Source: Streptomyces albus subsp. albus (lineage in GTDB: Bacteria; Actinomycetota; Actinomycetes; Streptomycetales; Streptomycetaceae). Taken from it: a stretch of DNA of 64,000 bases. The position numbers and the translations under genes are program-made. The stretch spans positions 248,001 to 312,000 of the forward strand of contig NZ_JOID01000001.1 of the NCBI RefSeq assembly GCF_000719865.1, written 5' to 3'. Of the stretch, positions 1 to 8,197 are shown piece by piece (position 1 is the stretch's first letter; each line of letters opens with the position of its first letter). The notes below the pieces were generated by a model. It was not told the DNA's origin, ran no database searches, and was given only the letters and a program-made list of their open reading frames with translations.

Positions 1-251
1 AAGGGGAAACTCCCGGAGCTGATCTCGGTCCGGATGACCTCCAGACCGTCCTTGATGGCCACGGCGTCTTCCGCGGAGACGATCTTCTGCTCGCAGAGCA
101 TCGTCACGTGCGCGATCGACCCGTCGATGTCCTGCATGGCCATGCGCTGGTCGAAGCCAATGGAGGCGTTGATCTGCTCCATCACCTCGGACATGCCCTC
201 ACCGAAACGTCCCCGGATCAGACCGCTGCTCTTGTTCGTCTCGTCGCGCAC
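1..251 (-). CDS. argininosuccinate-lyase-like protein, N-terminal part (runs off the left edge)
   Basis: The reading frame on the minus strand gives an N-terminus with the fumarase/ASL-superfamily pattern: an IRGRFGEGMS segment where housekeeping lyases have WGGRF, then NASIGFDQRM, DIDGSIAHVTM and a helix-rich segment. About 83 residues are visible; the catalytic part lies outside. The GTG at 251 is the first start after an in-frame stop at 285-287, with an AAAGG about 11 nt upstream. It is the last visible gene of the minus-strand operon, 59 nt after the upstream ATP-grasp gene. It resembles alphaproteobacterial ArgH more than I would expect for a Streptomyces housekeeping copy. Whether it makes arginine or acts on another N-succinyl adduct cannot be judged from this fragment. 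Confidence 0.75.
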   Translation of the reverse strand, partial: MRDETNKSSGLIRGRFGEGMSEVMEQINASIGFDQRMAMQDIDGSIAHVTMLCEQKIVSAEDAVAIKDGLEVIRTEISSGSFP

Positions 252-310
252 GTTCTGCGCCGCCTTTCTGGATGAAGAAAAAGATCATGCCGCCAAAAAC
301 CTGCGGCACA

Positions 311-1504
311 TTACCCGACGTCGATCCGGACTCCCGCGATGACCTCCCCGCATGTCTCGATCGCCGCGGCCGCGGTCGGGGCGGTGGTCACGACGTACCC
401 CACGCGCGTGCGGGAGTCTTTGATCGTCGGGATCCGGTCCCCGACCTTGAGCGGGAGGTGGAGCTTCACGACACCGGGATGCCCCTGCCAGCGCTGTACG
501 CCCCGGACGCCGGTGACAGTCCCCGGCGGCGGTGCGAAGAAGCGGATCGCCGCGGCGCCGGCTGAGGTCGGGACGGGCTTGCCCGGTCGGACGCCGTGGA
601 GGGACCAGTCGACCAGGTGGTCGAGGAGATCGTGTCCCGTGGCCTGCCGGACGAGGGTGGGGATGGAGTCGCCGCCCACTCGTGTGTGCGTCTCGATGAC
701 CTCGGGCCCTTCAGGCGTCATGCGCAGTTCCGTGTGGCTGCACCCGTCGGAGATCCCGATGACCCCGAGGAACTCCGACACGTACGCGGTCATGGCGGCC
801 GAGACGTCGGGACCGACCGGCGCCGGGACGACGTGCCCGACCTCCACGAAGGGGTTCTCCGGGTCGGTGTCCTGCGTGAACTTCCCGGTGATCGCCATGA
901 CCTGGTGGTCACCGGCACAGCTGAACGCCTCGACCGAGAACTCCGGACCGGGCAGGAACGCCTCCGCGATGTACTCGTCGGCGATGTCCGCGGGAGTGCT
1001 CACCGCCGCGGCGTCCCGGAAGCACGACACATGCTCGCTCCCCTTGCCGTGCCGCGGCTTCACGATCACGGGGTATCCGTGCTCGTCGCCGAACTTGCGG
1101 ATGTCGGCGGCGTCGCGCACCACGGCGCACGGGACGGCGGAGAACGCGGCGTCCCGGAGCCAGGAGCGCATGGCGAACTTGTCCCGCGTGCGCCCGACCA
1201 CCTCCGGCGAGAGCCCGGGAACGCCCAGCGCCTCCCCTATCCGCGCCGCCGGCAGCAGGCCCTGCTCGGTGAGACACAGGACCGCACTGAAGGGGCTCTC
1301 ATGGTGGAGGGCCTGGAGCAGAGGGACGAGCGAGGGGTCGTCGTAGTCAACGAGGAAGGTACGCCGCGCGATCGCGACGAGGGCGTCGTCATGGCCGGCG
1401 CGGGTGTCCACCAGGGTGATCTCCGCGCCGAGCGACCGCAGGCGGTCGCACAGACCGGGCCCGCCGCCCACCACGATGACCTGCTTCGGATCGTTCACCT
1501 TCAC
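311..1504 (-). CDS. ATP-grasp carboxylate-amine ligase (L-amino-acid-ligase type) A
   Basis: A 397-residue ATP-grasp enzyme expected to activate a carboxylate as acyl phosphate and join it to an amine. An N-terminal Rossmann-like pre-ATP-grasp domain (VIVVGGGPG near residue 9) is followed by the ATP-binding loop VIVKPRHGKGSEH, the EAFLPGPEFSVEAF strand, and the metal-binding segment HTELRMTPEGP...EVIETHTRVGGD. The last matches the E-x-[NH]-x-R-xGG pattern of dipeptide ligases such as BacD; the C-terminus fits a LAL-type cap. Start is GTG at 1504; a second in-frame GTG at 1498 has the better-spaced GAGAGG. It lies 50 nt after the second ATP-grasp gene and before the lyase fragment. Substrates are unknown; amide or peptide bond formation is inferred from the family. 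Confidence 0.85.
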   Translation of the reverse strand: MKVNDPKQVIVVGGGPGLCDRLRSLGAEITLVDTRAGHDDALVAIARRTFLVDYDDPSLVPLLQALHHESPFSAVLCLTEQGLLPAARIGEALGVPGLSPEVVGRTRDKFAMRSWLRDAAFSAVPCAVVRDAADIRKFGDEHGYPVIVKPRHGKGSEHVSCFRDAAAVSTPADIADEYIAEAFLPGPEFSVEAFSCAGDHQVMAITGKFTQDTDPENPFVEVGHVVPAPVGPDVSAAMTAYVSEFLGVIGISDGCSHTELRMTPEGPEVIETHTRVGGDSIPTLVRQATGHDLLDHLVDWSLHGVRPGKPVPTSAGAAAIRFFAPPPGTVTGVRGVQRWQGHPGVVKLHLPLKVGDRIPTIKDSRTRVGYVVTTAPTAAAAIETCGEVIAGVRIDVG

Positions 1505-1554
1505 GGCCTCTCACCCTGTCGCCAATACCCGGTCACGCGGAACCAGGACGAACT

Positions 1555-2733
1555 TCATGTCGTACGGATGAACCCGGACAGGTCGTCCAGCGATTCGCCG
1601 CGCAGCACGGAGAATCCGGTACGCCGGTTCACCGAGAAGGGTTCCGCCCCGGCGATGACCCCGTCCGCGTCGTCGTGGACGCGGACCACGGCCACGCCCG
1701 CGGGCCGGTCCACCTCGGTGCGTTCGTCGAAGTGGAACCGGATGCCGTGCCATGCCTCGTGCGGTGCGCGCGGCGCGGCCTTCCAGCACAGGCCGGCGCG
1801 CGCGTGGAGATAGGCGTCTTCGAGGGAGAAGCCGTGTTGCAACTCGACGAGTTCCGGCACGTGGCCCCCTGCGGGGCGGGCGGCGGCCTCGATGACGCTG
1901 ATGCGCTCCGGCGTCATCTTGAACTCCACGTGCATGACGCCCTGTGCCATGCCCCAGCCCGACGCGATCCGCGCGATCGCCTCGATGAGGGCCTCGCGGT
2001 GCTCGGCCGGGATATCTTCGCCGGAGACGTGGCCGATCTCGTAACAGGCCGGTAGCGGCGAGACGAACTTCCGGGTCAGCGCGTACGTGACCACCTCGCC
2101 GTCCTGGACAACGCATTCGAGGCTGAACTCCGGCCCCGTCACATACTCCTCGACGAGCGCGCCCGCGCTGAACGCGTAATGGGTGAGCCGTGACGTCTTG
2201 AACGCCGACATCCTCGTCAGCGTCTCCTCGAGTTCGCTCCGGGAGTCGCATTTGCGCACGAACAGACTCATGGCCATGTCGACCGGCTTGACGATGACGG
2301 GGAACTCCACGGAGGCCCAGTTGACCGTGTCGCTGTCCGCGGCGCCGGCCAGGATGGCGATCGTGCGGGGCTGGGGTACGCCGTGTTCGGCGAACGACTT
2401 CCGCATGAGGGCCTTGTTCCGCGAGGCACGTATCTTGTCGACGTCGTTGTGGTAGAGGCCCAACTCCCGGGCCAGGACGTCCGCGGCGATCACGGCGAAC
2501 TCGTTGCCGGCAGCCACCGCGTCGAACCGCCGTGCCCCGATCTGGGCCAGCAGCTCCTGGGGCGAGTCGGACAGCGCGGGCACCCGGATCCACTCGTGGA
2601 GCGTCGTGACGTGGTCGCCGACCGTCGAACTCTCGATCGTCGCGATGGTCAGCCGCCAGCCCTCACGGACACAGACAGCGGCCACCCGCTCCAACGACCA
2701 CTCCGCGACCGGGTGGAGCAACAGAATATGCAT
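1555..2733 (-). CDS. ATP-grasp carboxylate-amine ligase (L-amino-acid-ligase type) B
   Basis: A 392-residue ATP-grasp protein, paralogous to the next gene downstream. Visible motifs are the pre-grasp start HILLLHPVAEWSLE, the ATP loop FPVIVKPVDMAMS, the adenine-contact strand LVEEYVTGPEFSLE, and the metal site HVEFKMTPERISVIEAAARPAGGHVPE, the usual E-x3-R-xAGG arrangement of amino-acid ligases. ATG at 2733 has AAAGGG about 10 nt upstream; longer in-frame extensions overlap the oxygenase gene and look non-coding. It is separated by 85 nt from the PhyH gene and by 50 nt from ligase A. Two ligases in one operon would fit two successive amide or peptide bonds, or two amidation steps each paired with a lyase. 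That pairing is inference. Confidence 0.85.
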   Translation of the reverse strand: MHILLLHPVAEWSLERVAAVCVREGWRLTIATIESSTVGDHVTTLHEWIRVPALSDSPQELLAQIGARRFDAVAAGNEFAVIAADVLARELGLYHNDVDKIRASRNKALMRKSFAEHGVPQPRTIAILAGAADSDTVNWASVEFPVIVKPVDMAMSLFVRKCDSRSELEETLTRMSAFKTSRLTHYAFSAGALVEEYVTGPEFSLECVVQDGEVVTYALTRKFVSPLPACYEIGHVSGEDIPAEHREALIEAIARIASGWGMAQGVMHVEFKMTPERISVIEAAARPAGGHVPELVELQHGFSLEDAYLHARAGLCWKAAPRAPHEAWHGIRFHFDERTEVDRPAGVAVVRVHDDADGVIAGAEPFSVNRRTGFSVLRGESLDDLSGFIRTT

Positions 2734-2818
2734 GATCACTTGCCCTTTGGACCTGTTGAGCGATGCGTCGGTCAGGAAGCACGGCGGAGGAAGGGGGAAA
2801 CGAGGAGGGCTTTCGGCT

Positions 2819-3598
2819 TTACAGGGCGTCGTTCTGTGCGAAGTACCGCTCGAACCCGACCATTTCCTTGCAGCGCCGCACGATCTCCCGCTTGTAGTAC
2901 TTCTGGTATAGCCCGGGTTCATCGCTGACGCAGTACGACGGCAGCAGCACCGTCCTGGGGCGTTCGCTGTTGTTACGACCACTGAAGTGCGGTGCGAGCG
3001 AATGGAAGACGAGTGCGTCACCGGCGTCGAGCGCCGGGACGTCGATGTCGGAGGGATCCAGCCGACTCGGATCGAAATCGCCCTCAGGATTGTCCGGGGG
3101 GCCGGGAAGCAATTCCTGATGACCACCGCGGTAGAACCCGATGCCGCCCGACCGCTCATCGCTCGGATAGAGGTTGATGACCACCGTGGTCAGCAGATCC
3201 GGGCGCGTGTCGAGCCACTTCCAGTACAGGAAGTCCTGGTGCGCCGCATAGCCGTTGACCCCTGGCTCCTTGCGGATCAGCTTGGCCTTCAGCAACTGTG
3301 CCGGCCCGCCCAGGACGGTGGCCAGGGCGCGCATCAGCGCCGGATGTGTCGCCGCTCCCGTGAGCGTCGGGGAGATGTCCAGGACCGGGTCGAGCCGGTC
3401 GAAGGCGTACTGCCCGTCCGGGCCGCGCCGGAACTCCGTACGCAGGTTGAGGTCGTCGTCCAGCCCGTCGAGGTTCCATAGGCGTTCGCACTCCGCGCGG
3501 AACCCCGTTATCTCCTCGTCCGAGTACAGCCTGCGAAGGACGGTGTAGCCGTCCTTCCAGTACTGCTTCGTGCTTTCCGCCAGGTCCGTCACCGGCAT
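2819..3598 (-). CDS. phytanoyl-CoA dioxygenase (PhyH) family Fe(II)/2-oxoglutarate oxygenase
   Basis: A 259-residue non-haem iron oxygenase. The iron-binding facial triad is visible as H120-x-D122 (AAHQDFLYW) and a distal H204 (SLAPHFSG), followed by Arg213/Arg215, one of which should bind 2-oxoglutarate. PhyH enzymes in secondary metabolism usually hydroxylate or desaturate amino acids and other small substrates. Its ATG shares one base with the stop codon of the upstream lyase gene (TGATG), so translation is coupled. Within this operon a plausible role is hydroxylation of an ornithine-, citrulline- or arginine-like intermediate. Substrate and position are inference. Confidence 0.88.
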   Translation of the reverse strand: MPVTDLAESTKQYWKDGYTVLRRLYSDEEITGFRAECERLWNLDGLDDDLNLRTEFRRGPDGQYAFDRLDPVLDISPTLTGAATHPALMRALATVLGGPAQLLKAKLIRKEPGVNGYAAHQDFLYWKWLDTRPDLLTTVVINLYPSDERSGGIGFYRGGHQELLPGPPDNPEGDFDPSRLDPSDIDVPALDAGDALVFHSLAPHFSGRNNSERPRTVLLPSYCVSDEPGLYQKYYKREIVRRCKEMVGFERYFAQNDAL

Positions 3599-5022
3599 CA
3601 ACGATGGCCCCCCACTTCGTGTGCCGTGATGTTCTTTTCCGTACCGCGGGCCGTGAACTCGATGACGCGAGCCCGCAGATGGGCGGCGGCCTCGCGCACG
3701 CACTCCGGGGCCGTTCCGCCCTGGCTGTCCCGCGAGGCGACCGAGTCCTCGACCGTGATGTCCCGCCAGTCCTCGAACGCCAGCCGCGTGTCCACCGATC
3801 GCCGGGACTCCGGCGACAGCGCCCCGAGTGAACAGCCATGCTCCTCCGCCAGCCGCACCAGCCTCGTCACGAGGTGGTGGGCCTCACGGAAGGGAATCCC
3901 TCGTTCACGGGTGAGCCGGTCGGCGACATCGCTGGAGGTGAGGAAGTTGATTTCCGAGGCAGCCCGCATCGCGTCCGCCTTCGGTTCCATCAGGGTCGCG
4001 AGGGAGATCGCGACGTCCAGGGACAGCGCCAGGGTGTCGGCGGTGTCGAACAAGGGCTCCTTGTCTTCCTGCAGGTCCCTGAAGTAGCTGAGCGGCAACC
4101 CCTTGACCACCGTCTGCAGGGCGTGCAGATTCCCCATGATCCGGCCGCTCTTGGCGCGCATCAGCTCGGCCGCGTCGGGGTTGCGCTTGTGGGGCAGCGC
4201 GGACGACGAACTGACGAGTTCGTCGGGCAGCGCGATCAGGCCGACCGGCTGCGACGACCAGAACACGATCTCGGAGCCGAACCGGGAGAGGTTCAGGGCG
4301 ACTGAGGCACCCGCGCTCAGGAAGTCCAGGGCGAAACCGCGATCCCCGACGCTCTCGAGCGAGTTCGCCGTCGGGCGGGCGAACCCGAGGGTCCGTGCCA
4401 CGCTGTCCCGGTCGATCGGGAACCCGGTGCCGGCCAGCGCCCCCGAACCCATCGGGGACTCGTCCTGCAGTGCGGCCGCGAAGCGCAGGCGCTCGGCGTC
4501 CCGCAGGAACGCCTCCGCGTAGGCCAGGCACACGTGGCCGAAGCTCATCGGCTGCGCGATCTGGAGGTGGGAGAAGCCCGGCATGACGGTCCAGGCATGC
4601 CGCTCGGCCTGCTCCCGCAGGGCCTCCACCAGGTCCAGGAGTCGCGCGCCCAGCGCGGACACCTGGTCGCGGATCCACAGCCGCAGCGCGGTCACGGCGA
4701 GATCGTTGCGGGCGCGCGCGGTCGACAGCCAGCCGGCCTCGGCACCGAGTTGCGCCTGAAGGTACTCCTCCACCGCGGAGTGAACGTCCTCGGCCTTCGG
4801 GTCGAGCGGCTCGGCCCCCGACTCGATCTGCTCCCTGAGGGTGTCCAGCGCGCGGTGCAGGGCGGCGGCCGCGTCAACCGGCACGATCTCCTGCTCGAGC
4901 AGCATGGTGACGTGGGCCCGCGACACGGTGATGTCGTACAGCGCGAGCCGCCGGTCGTAGTGGGCCGTGGTGCCGATCGCGTCCATGCGCTGGGCGGCCA
5001 GGGCCCGCTGGTCGCCGCTCAT
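3598..5022 (-). CDS. argininosuccinate-lyase-like enzyme with divergent active-site motifs
   Basis: A 474-residue member of the aspartase/fumarase superfamily, full ASL length. The fumarase signature is present as SSSSALPHKRNPD (271-283), normally GSSxMPxKxNPD, and the PG-F-SHLQ-x-AQP motif (148-158) keeps the key histidine and glutamine. The block normally HTGRSRNDQ is STARARNDL here (100-108), so several substrate-contacting residues differ. The family splits off fumarate from N-succinyl adducts. ATG at 5022 overlaps the carbamoyltransferase stop by 4 nt (ATGA), and its own stop overlaps the oxygenase start. The changes suggest a substrate other than argininosuccinate; loss of activity cannot be excluded from sequence. 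Confidence 0.85.
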   Translation of the reverse strand: MSGDQRALAAQRMDAIGTTAHYDRRLALYDITVSRAHVTMLLEQEIVPVDAAAALHRALDTLREQIESGAEPLDPKAEDVHSAVEEYLQAQLGAEAGWLSTARARNDLAVTALRLWIRDQVSALGARLLDLVEALREQAERHAWTVMPGFSHLQIAQPMSFGHVCLAYAEAFLRDAERLRFAAALQDESPMGSGALAGTGFPIDRDSVARTLGFARPTANSLESVGDRGFALDFLSAGASVALNLSRFGSEIVFWSSQPVGLIALPDELVSSSSALPHKRNPDAAELMRAKSGRIMGNLHALQTVVKGLPLSYFRDLQEDKEPLFDTADTLALSLDVAISLATLMEPKADAMRAASEINFLTSSDVADRLTRERGIPFREAHHLVTRLVRLAEEHGCSLGALSPESRRSVDTRLAFEDWRDITVEDSVASRDSQGGTAPECVREAAAHLRARVIEFTARGTEKNITAHEVGGHR

Positions 5023-6038
5023 GAGAACACCCGCGTCGCCGAACGCCGGTCGAGCTCGTCCAGGTGACGGTCGAACGCGTCGGGGGCGGAGGACCGCGCC
5101 GCCTCCGCGAGCTCCGCCCAGTCGGGACGCAGGCAGTACAGCAACAGGGCCCGGGCGATGTGCAGCCTGGCGACGGCCTCCGCGTAGACGACCGAGTGCG
5201 GTCCGTCGATGACCTCGGGGACGACCTCGTCGCCCCGGTACGCGGGCAGGTTGTGCAGGAAGATCGCGTCAGGGCGCGCCAGGGCCATCAGAGCGGGCGT
5301 GACGCGGAAGGGCGCCAGCCGCTCACGCCGGGCGTCGGCCTCGTCGGCCTTGTTCATCGGGATCCACGCGTCGGCGACCACGACATGGGCCTCCTTGACG
5401 GCGGCCTGCGCGTCCGTGGTGGCGCTGAATCCGGCCAGGTGCGCGGTCGTGTCCATCGGGAGCGCCATGTCGGCGGGCGTGGCGCAGGTGAAGCGGGCAC
5501 CGACCTTGGCAGCGGTCTGGGCGAGGGACAGCGCAATGTTCGTCCCGTCCCCGACGAAGGCGACGTCGATCCCCTCCATGGCGCCGAACTGCCTCTTGAT
5601 GGTGAGGAAGTCGCACAGAGCCTGGGTCGGGTGGTGCTCGTCGCACATGCCGTTGATGAACGGGACCGGCGACAAGTCACAGATCTGCCGCTGGGTGTCG
5701 AAGTCGTAGATCCGGCTCAGCAGCACGTCGTTGAAGCCGCCCGCGACGTTCACGAAGTCGGGCAGGTGCTCCGTCTTGGCGGCATGGCGACCGATGCGGG
5801 CCTCCGCGCCGTTGTAGTGGATGGCCTGGCCGCCGAGGTCGCCGATGGCCCGCTCGAACGCGGTGCGCGTCCGCAGCGACGTCTCGTCGAAGATCATGCC
5901 CATGCACCGGCCGCGCAGCAGCGCGGGAAGGTGACCGAAGCGCTTCTTGTGCTTCTCCAGCACGTCGGCGACGGTGATCACGTCGTCCACGGCGGCCGGC
6001 GTGAGATCTTCTATCGTCAGCAACCGCTTCTGCGTCAT
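5019..6038 (-). CDS. ornithine-carbamoyltransferase-family enzyme with altered amino-acid-binding motifs
   Basis: A 339-residue aspartate/ornithine carbamoyltransferase superfamily member. The carbamoyl-phosphate site is intact: SLRTR at 54-58 (consensus S-x-RTR) and HPTQ at 136-139. The parts that hold ornithine are changed: the usual HCLP is HNLP (262-265), and the D-x-W-x-SMG loop reads DAWIPMN (223-229). This argues for carbamoylation of a different amine. It overlaps argG upstream and the lyase downstream, each by 4 nt, so it is made with the arginine-pathway-like enzymes. Alternatives are an inhibitor-insensitive ornithine carbamoyltransferase serving as self-resistance, as known for phaseolotoxin producers, or one acting on a modified ornithine. 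Confidence 0.85.
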   Translation of the reverse strand: MTQKRLLTIEDLTPAAVDDVITVADVLEKHKKRFGHLPALLRGRCMGMIFDETSLRTRTAFERAIGDLGGQAIHYNGAEARIGRHAAKTEHLPDFVNVAGGFNDVLLSRIYDFDTQRQICDLSPVPFINGMCDEHHPTQALCDFLTIKRQFGAMEGIDVAFVGDGTNIALSLAQTAAKVGARFTCATPADMALPMDTTAHLAGFSATTDAQAAVKEAHVVVADAWIPMNKADEADARRERLAPFRVTPALMALARPDAIFLHNLPAYRGDEVVPEVIDGPHSVVYAEAVARLHIARALLLYCLRPDWAELAEAARSSAPDAFDRHLDELDRRSATRVFS

Positions 6039-7258
6039 GCGATGCCGCCCTGGACCACGGTGGCGAGCTGACGAAGCCGGAGCGCGTTGAGACGGATGAA
6101 CCCGGTCGCGTCGTCCTGACGGTAAGGGCCGCCCTCCTCGAAGGTAACCAGGCCCTGGCTGTAGAGGGAGTTGGGGCTCTTGCGGCCCTCGACGATGACG
6201 TTGCCCTTGTACAGCTTGAGGCGCACGGTGCCCGTGACCCGCTCCTGGCTCTTGTCGATGAGAGCCTGGAGCATCTCCCGCTCCGGGGCGAACCAGTAGC
6301 CGTTGTAGACGAGCTCCGCGTAGCGCGGCATCAGCTCGTCCTTGAGGTGCGCCTCACCGCGGTCGAGGGTGATCGACTCGATGGCGCGGTGCGCCTGGAG
6401 CCAGATGGTCCCGCCCGGGGTCTCGAACAGACCGCGGCACTTCATCCCGACGTACCGGGTGTCGACGATGTCGATCCGGCCGATTCCGTTCTCGGCGCCG
6501 AGTTCGTTGAGGCGCGTCACCAGGGCAACCGGGTCGAGCGCCTCGCCGTCGATGGCGACGGGGTCACCCTTGGCGAACTCCACCTCGATCGTGGTGGGCC
6601 GGTCGGGGGCCTCCTCCGGAGACTTGGTCCGGACCCAGGCGTCGTCGTCGGGGGTGAGCCACGGGTCCTCGAGCGACTTGCCCTCGCACGAGATGTGCAG
6701 CAGGTTGGCGTCCGCCGAGTAGGGGGCCTCGCCCCGCTTGTCCTTGGCGACGGGGATGTCGTGCAGGTCGGCGAACTCGATCAGTTGGGCACGGCCCGCC
6801 ATGTCCCACTCCCGCCAGGGGGCGATGACCCGGATGTCGGGGGCGAGGGCGTAGTAGCCCAGCTCGAAGCGGAGCTGGTCGTTGCCCTTGCCGGTCGCCC
6901 CGTGGGCGACCGCGTCGGCGCCGACCTCGCGGGCGATCTCGATGTGCCGCTTGGCAACCAGGGGCCGGGCGATGGGCGTACCCATCAGGTAGTTGCCCTC
7001 GTACGCGGCGTTCGCGCGGTACATCGGGAAGGCGTATTCGGAGACCAGCTCGTGCCGCAGGTCCTCGATGTAGATGTTCTCAGGCTTGACCCCGAGCGCC
7101 AGGGCCCTCTCCCTGGCGATCTCCAGCTCCTCGCCCTGTCCGAGATCGGCGGTGAACGTCACGATCTCGGCGTCGTACTCGAGCTGGAGCCACTTCAGGA
7201 TGACCGAAGTGTCGAGCCCGCCCGAAAAGGCCAGGACGATTTTGCGGGGCTTGCTCAT
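6035..7258 (-). CDS. argG: argininosuccinate synthase, proteobacterial-type
   Basis: A 407-residue argininosuccinate synthase joining citrulline (or an analogue) and aspartate with ATP. The PP-loop [16 protein letters not shown] starts near residue 6; [28 protein letters not shown] and the C-terminal oligomerisation tail ending [14 protein letters not shown] are all present. The wording of the sequence ([39 protein letters not shown]) matches the alpha/gammaproteobacterial clade as I remember it, not the usual Streptomyces ArgG, suggesting transfer. ATG at 7258 has GGGAG about 12 nt upstream. It is the first gene of the operon, preceded by a roughly 230-nt leader and an ARG-box-like site. Confidence 0.93.
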   Translation of the reverse strand: MSKPRKIVLAFSGGLDTSVILKWLQLEYDAEIVTFTADLGQGEELEIARERALALGVKPENIYIEDLRHELVSEYAFPMYRANAAYEGNYLMGTPIARPLVAKRHIEIAREVGADAVAHGATGKGNDQLRFELGYYALAPDIRVIAPWREWDMAGRAQLIEFADLHDIPVAKDKRGEAPYSADANLLHISCEGKSLEDPWLTPDDDAWVRTKSPEEAPDRPTTIEVEFAKGDPVAIDGEALDPVALVTRLNELGAENGIGRIDIVDTRYVGMKCRGLFETPGGTIWLQAHRAIESITLDRGEAHLKDELMPRYAELVYNGYWFAPEREMLQALIDKSQERVTGTVRLKLYKGNVIVEGRKSPNSLYSQGLVTFEEGGPYRQDDATGFIRLNALRLRQLATVVQGGIA

Positions 7259-7495
7259 ACCTGAAGAACTCCCTCAGCATTTCTGGACAGCAGGTCGACG
7301 CGGATTGGTGCGACGGCACGAAGCAGGGGGCGGCCCTACCGTGGGTTCTCGCAGGGTGTGAGCGGTGCGCCGGACGTACGCCGGACAGCCTGAAGCGACC
7401 CCACTCTTCCCCCCACGGATCGCGAACGGCGCCGGAGATCCTCGCCACGGCACGGCTTGTCGGGCCCCGGGCGAGTTCCCGTGTGATCACGTTGC

Positions 7496-7518
7496 GTGAA
7501 TACTTATGCACCTGTCAA
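7496..7518 (-). promoter_or_regulatory. ARG-box-like operator beside a TTGACA -35 element, upstream of argG
   Basis: Read on the minus strand, TTGACA (7513-7518) is followed after one base by the dyad GTGCATAAGTATTCAC (7496-7511). The dyad matches the ArgR/AhrC ARG-box pattern nTGnATwwwwATnCAn except for one G in the central w tract. The -10 expected 17 nt downstream of TTGACA is poor (GCAACG), so the start point is unclear. The position would let an arginine repressor block transcription of the argG-led operon. A TGCA-N6-TGCA pair at 7708-7721 could be a weaker second site. Confidence 0.6.
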
Positions 7519-7774
7519 GGCTTGCAAACGAAAAGTCTTACCATGTGAGATCCAGAGAGCTTCGCCCTGTCCAGGTTGAGAGAAGGGTCCGAACCACTGC
7601 ACGCCGGCAGGGTAGTTCACCTCTTCGGAGCGCACTATCGGGTCCTGTGCGCAAGCGCGCGGACCGACTCGGCGCCTCACGGGCGAGCTGTTTCCTATTC
7701 AAGGCAATGCACGGCTATGCAATGAGTAAAGAGGTCGCCAGAAGCCTGTCGGAAGTCGCCGCCCGGACCCACCC

Positions 7775-7990
7775 CGTACACACCGGAGGCCCAGCACGTT
7801 CACCACCCGGCCATTGGGATCGCGCAGGGAAGAACCGCCGGCCGCACCACTCCTCGTCCTGCAGCAGATGAACGATCTCCGCCCCGCTCTCACGGAGCGC
7901 CGCGTGGGCCGCGTCCACGCCGTCGACCTCGATGCTCACGTCCTCCCGAGCTTGCCGACGTACTGAGTGCCGTCGTCTCACGCGTGCGCA
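7775..7990 (-). pseudogene. VOC (glyoxalase/bleomycin-resistance-like) family remnant, frameshifted
   Basis: On the minus strand one frame reads VSIEVDGVDAAHAALRES and continues to WCGRRFF. The adjacent frame then carries on with LRDPNGRVVNVLG, the usual end of a VOC-superfamily protein. Joining them needs one base removed near 7828-7830. A second frame change seems to separate YVGKLGR from DVSIEV near 7945. No N-terminal half is found, so it is a decayed fragment lying between the argG operon promoter and the oxidoreductase gene. Confidence 0.7.
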
Positions 7991-8136
7991 ACAAGAGTGG
8001 GCCATGTCCCGTCACTGAGCTGAACATGCCGCCGAGCGGCCGAGCGGCCGATCCGACTCCTCGGCGCCGAGCCGTCGCTCCCAGGCGCCGGAGCCGGACC
8101 CGCGCGCGACCGGTGACCCACATCACACCGGGAACG

Positions 8137-8163
8137 TGTCAGCTCTCGGGGCGCCGTCTCGTC
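8137..8163 (+). promoter_or_regulatory. candidate ECF41-type promoter
   Basis: TGTCA at 8137-8141 and CGTC at 8160-8163 match the TGTCACA / CGTC elements described for ECF41 sigma factors, with typical spacing. They sit about 35 nt before the oxidoreductase start, the first gene of a two-gene unit that ends with an ECF41-like sigma factor. This suggests autoregulation; the match is partial at the -35 (TGTCAGC). Confidence 0.45.
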
Positions 8164-8197
8164 CACAGGGCAACGCGAACGAGACAGGAGCAACGCC

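Noticed and set aside
1..7258. Reading the left operon simply as the housekeeping arginine operon
   Set aside because: Two ASL-like genes, two ATP-grasp ligases and a PhyH oxygenase are not part of arginine synthesis, argC/J/B/D/R are absent, and the carbamoyltransferase and one lyase have altered motifs. A share in arginine supply cannot be fully excluded.
7080..7511. A leader peptide reading from the ARG-box region into argG
   Set aside because: The frame begins inside the operator-like dyad without an RBS and continues out of frame into argG; no clustered arginine codons as expected for attenuation.
7506..7871. Plus-strand frame of 121 codons over the argG promoter region
   Set aside because: No RBS, no recognisable protein, and antisense to the VOC remnant and operator region.
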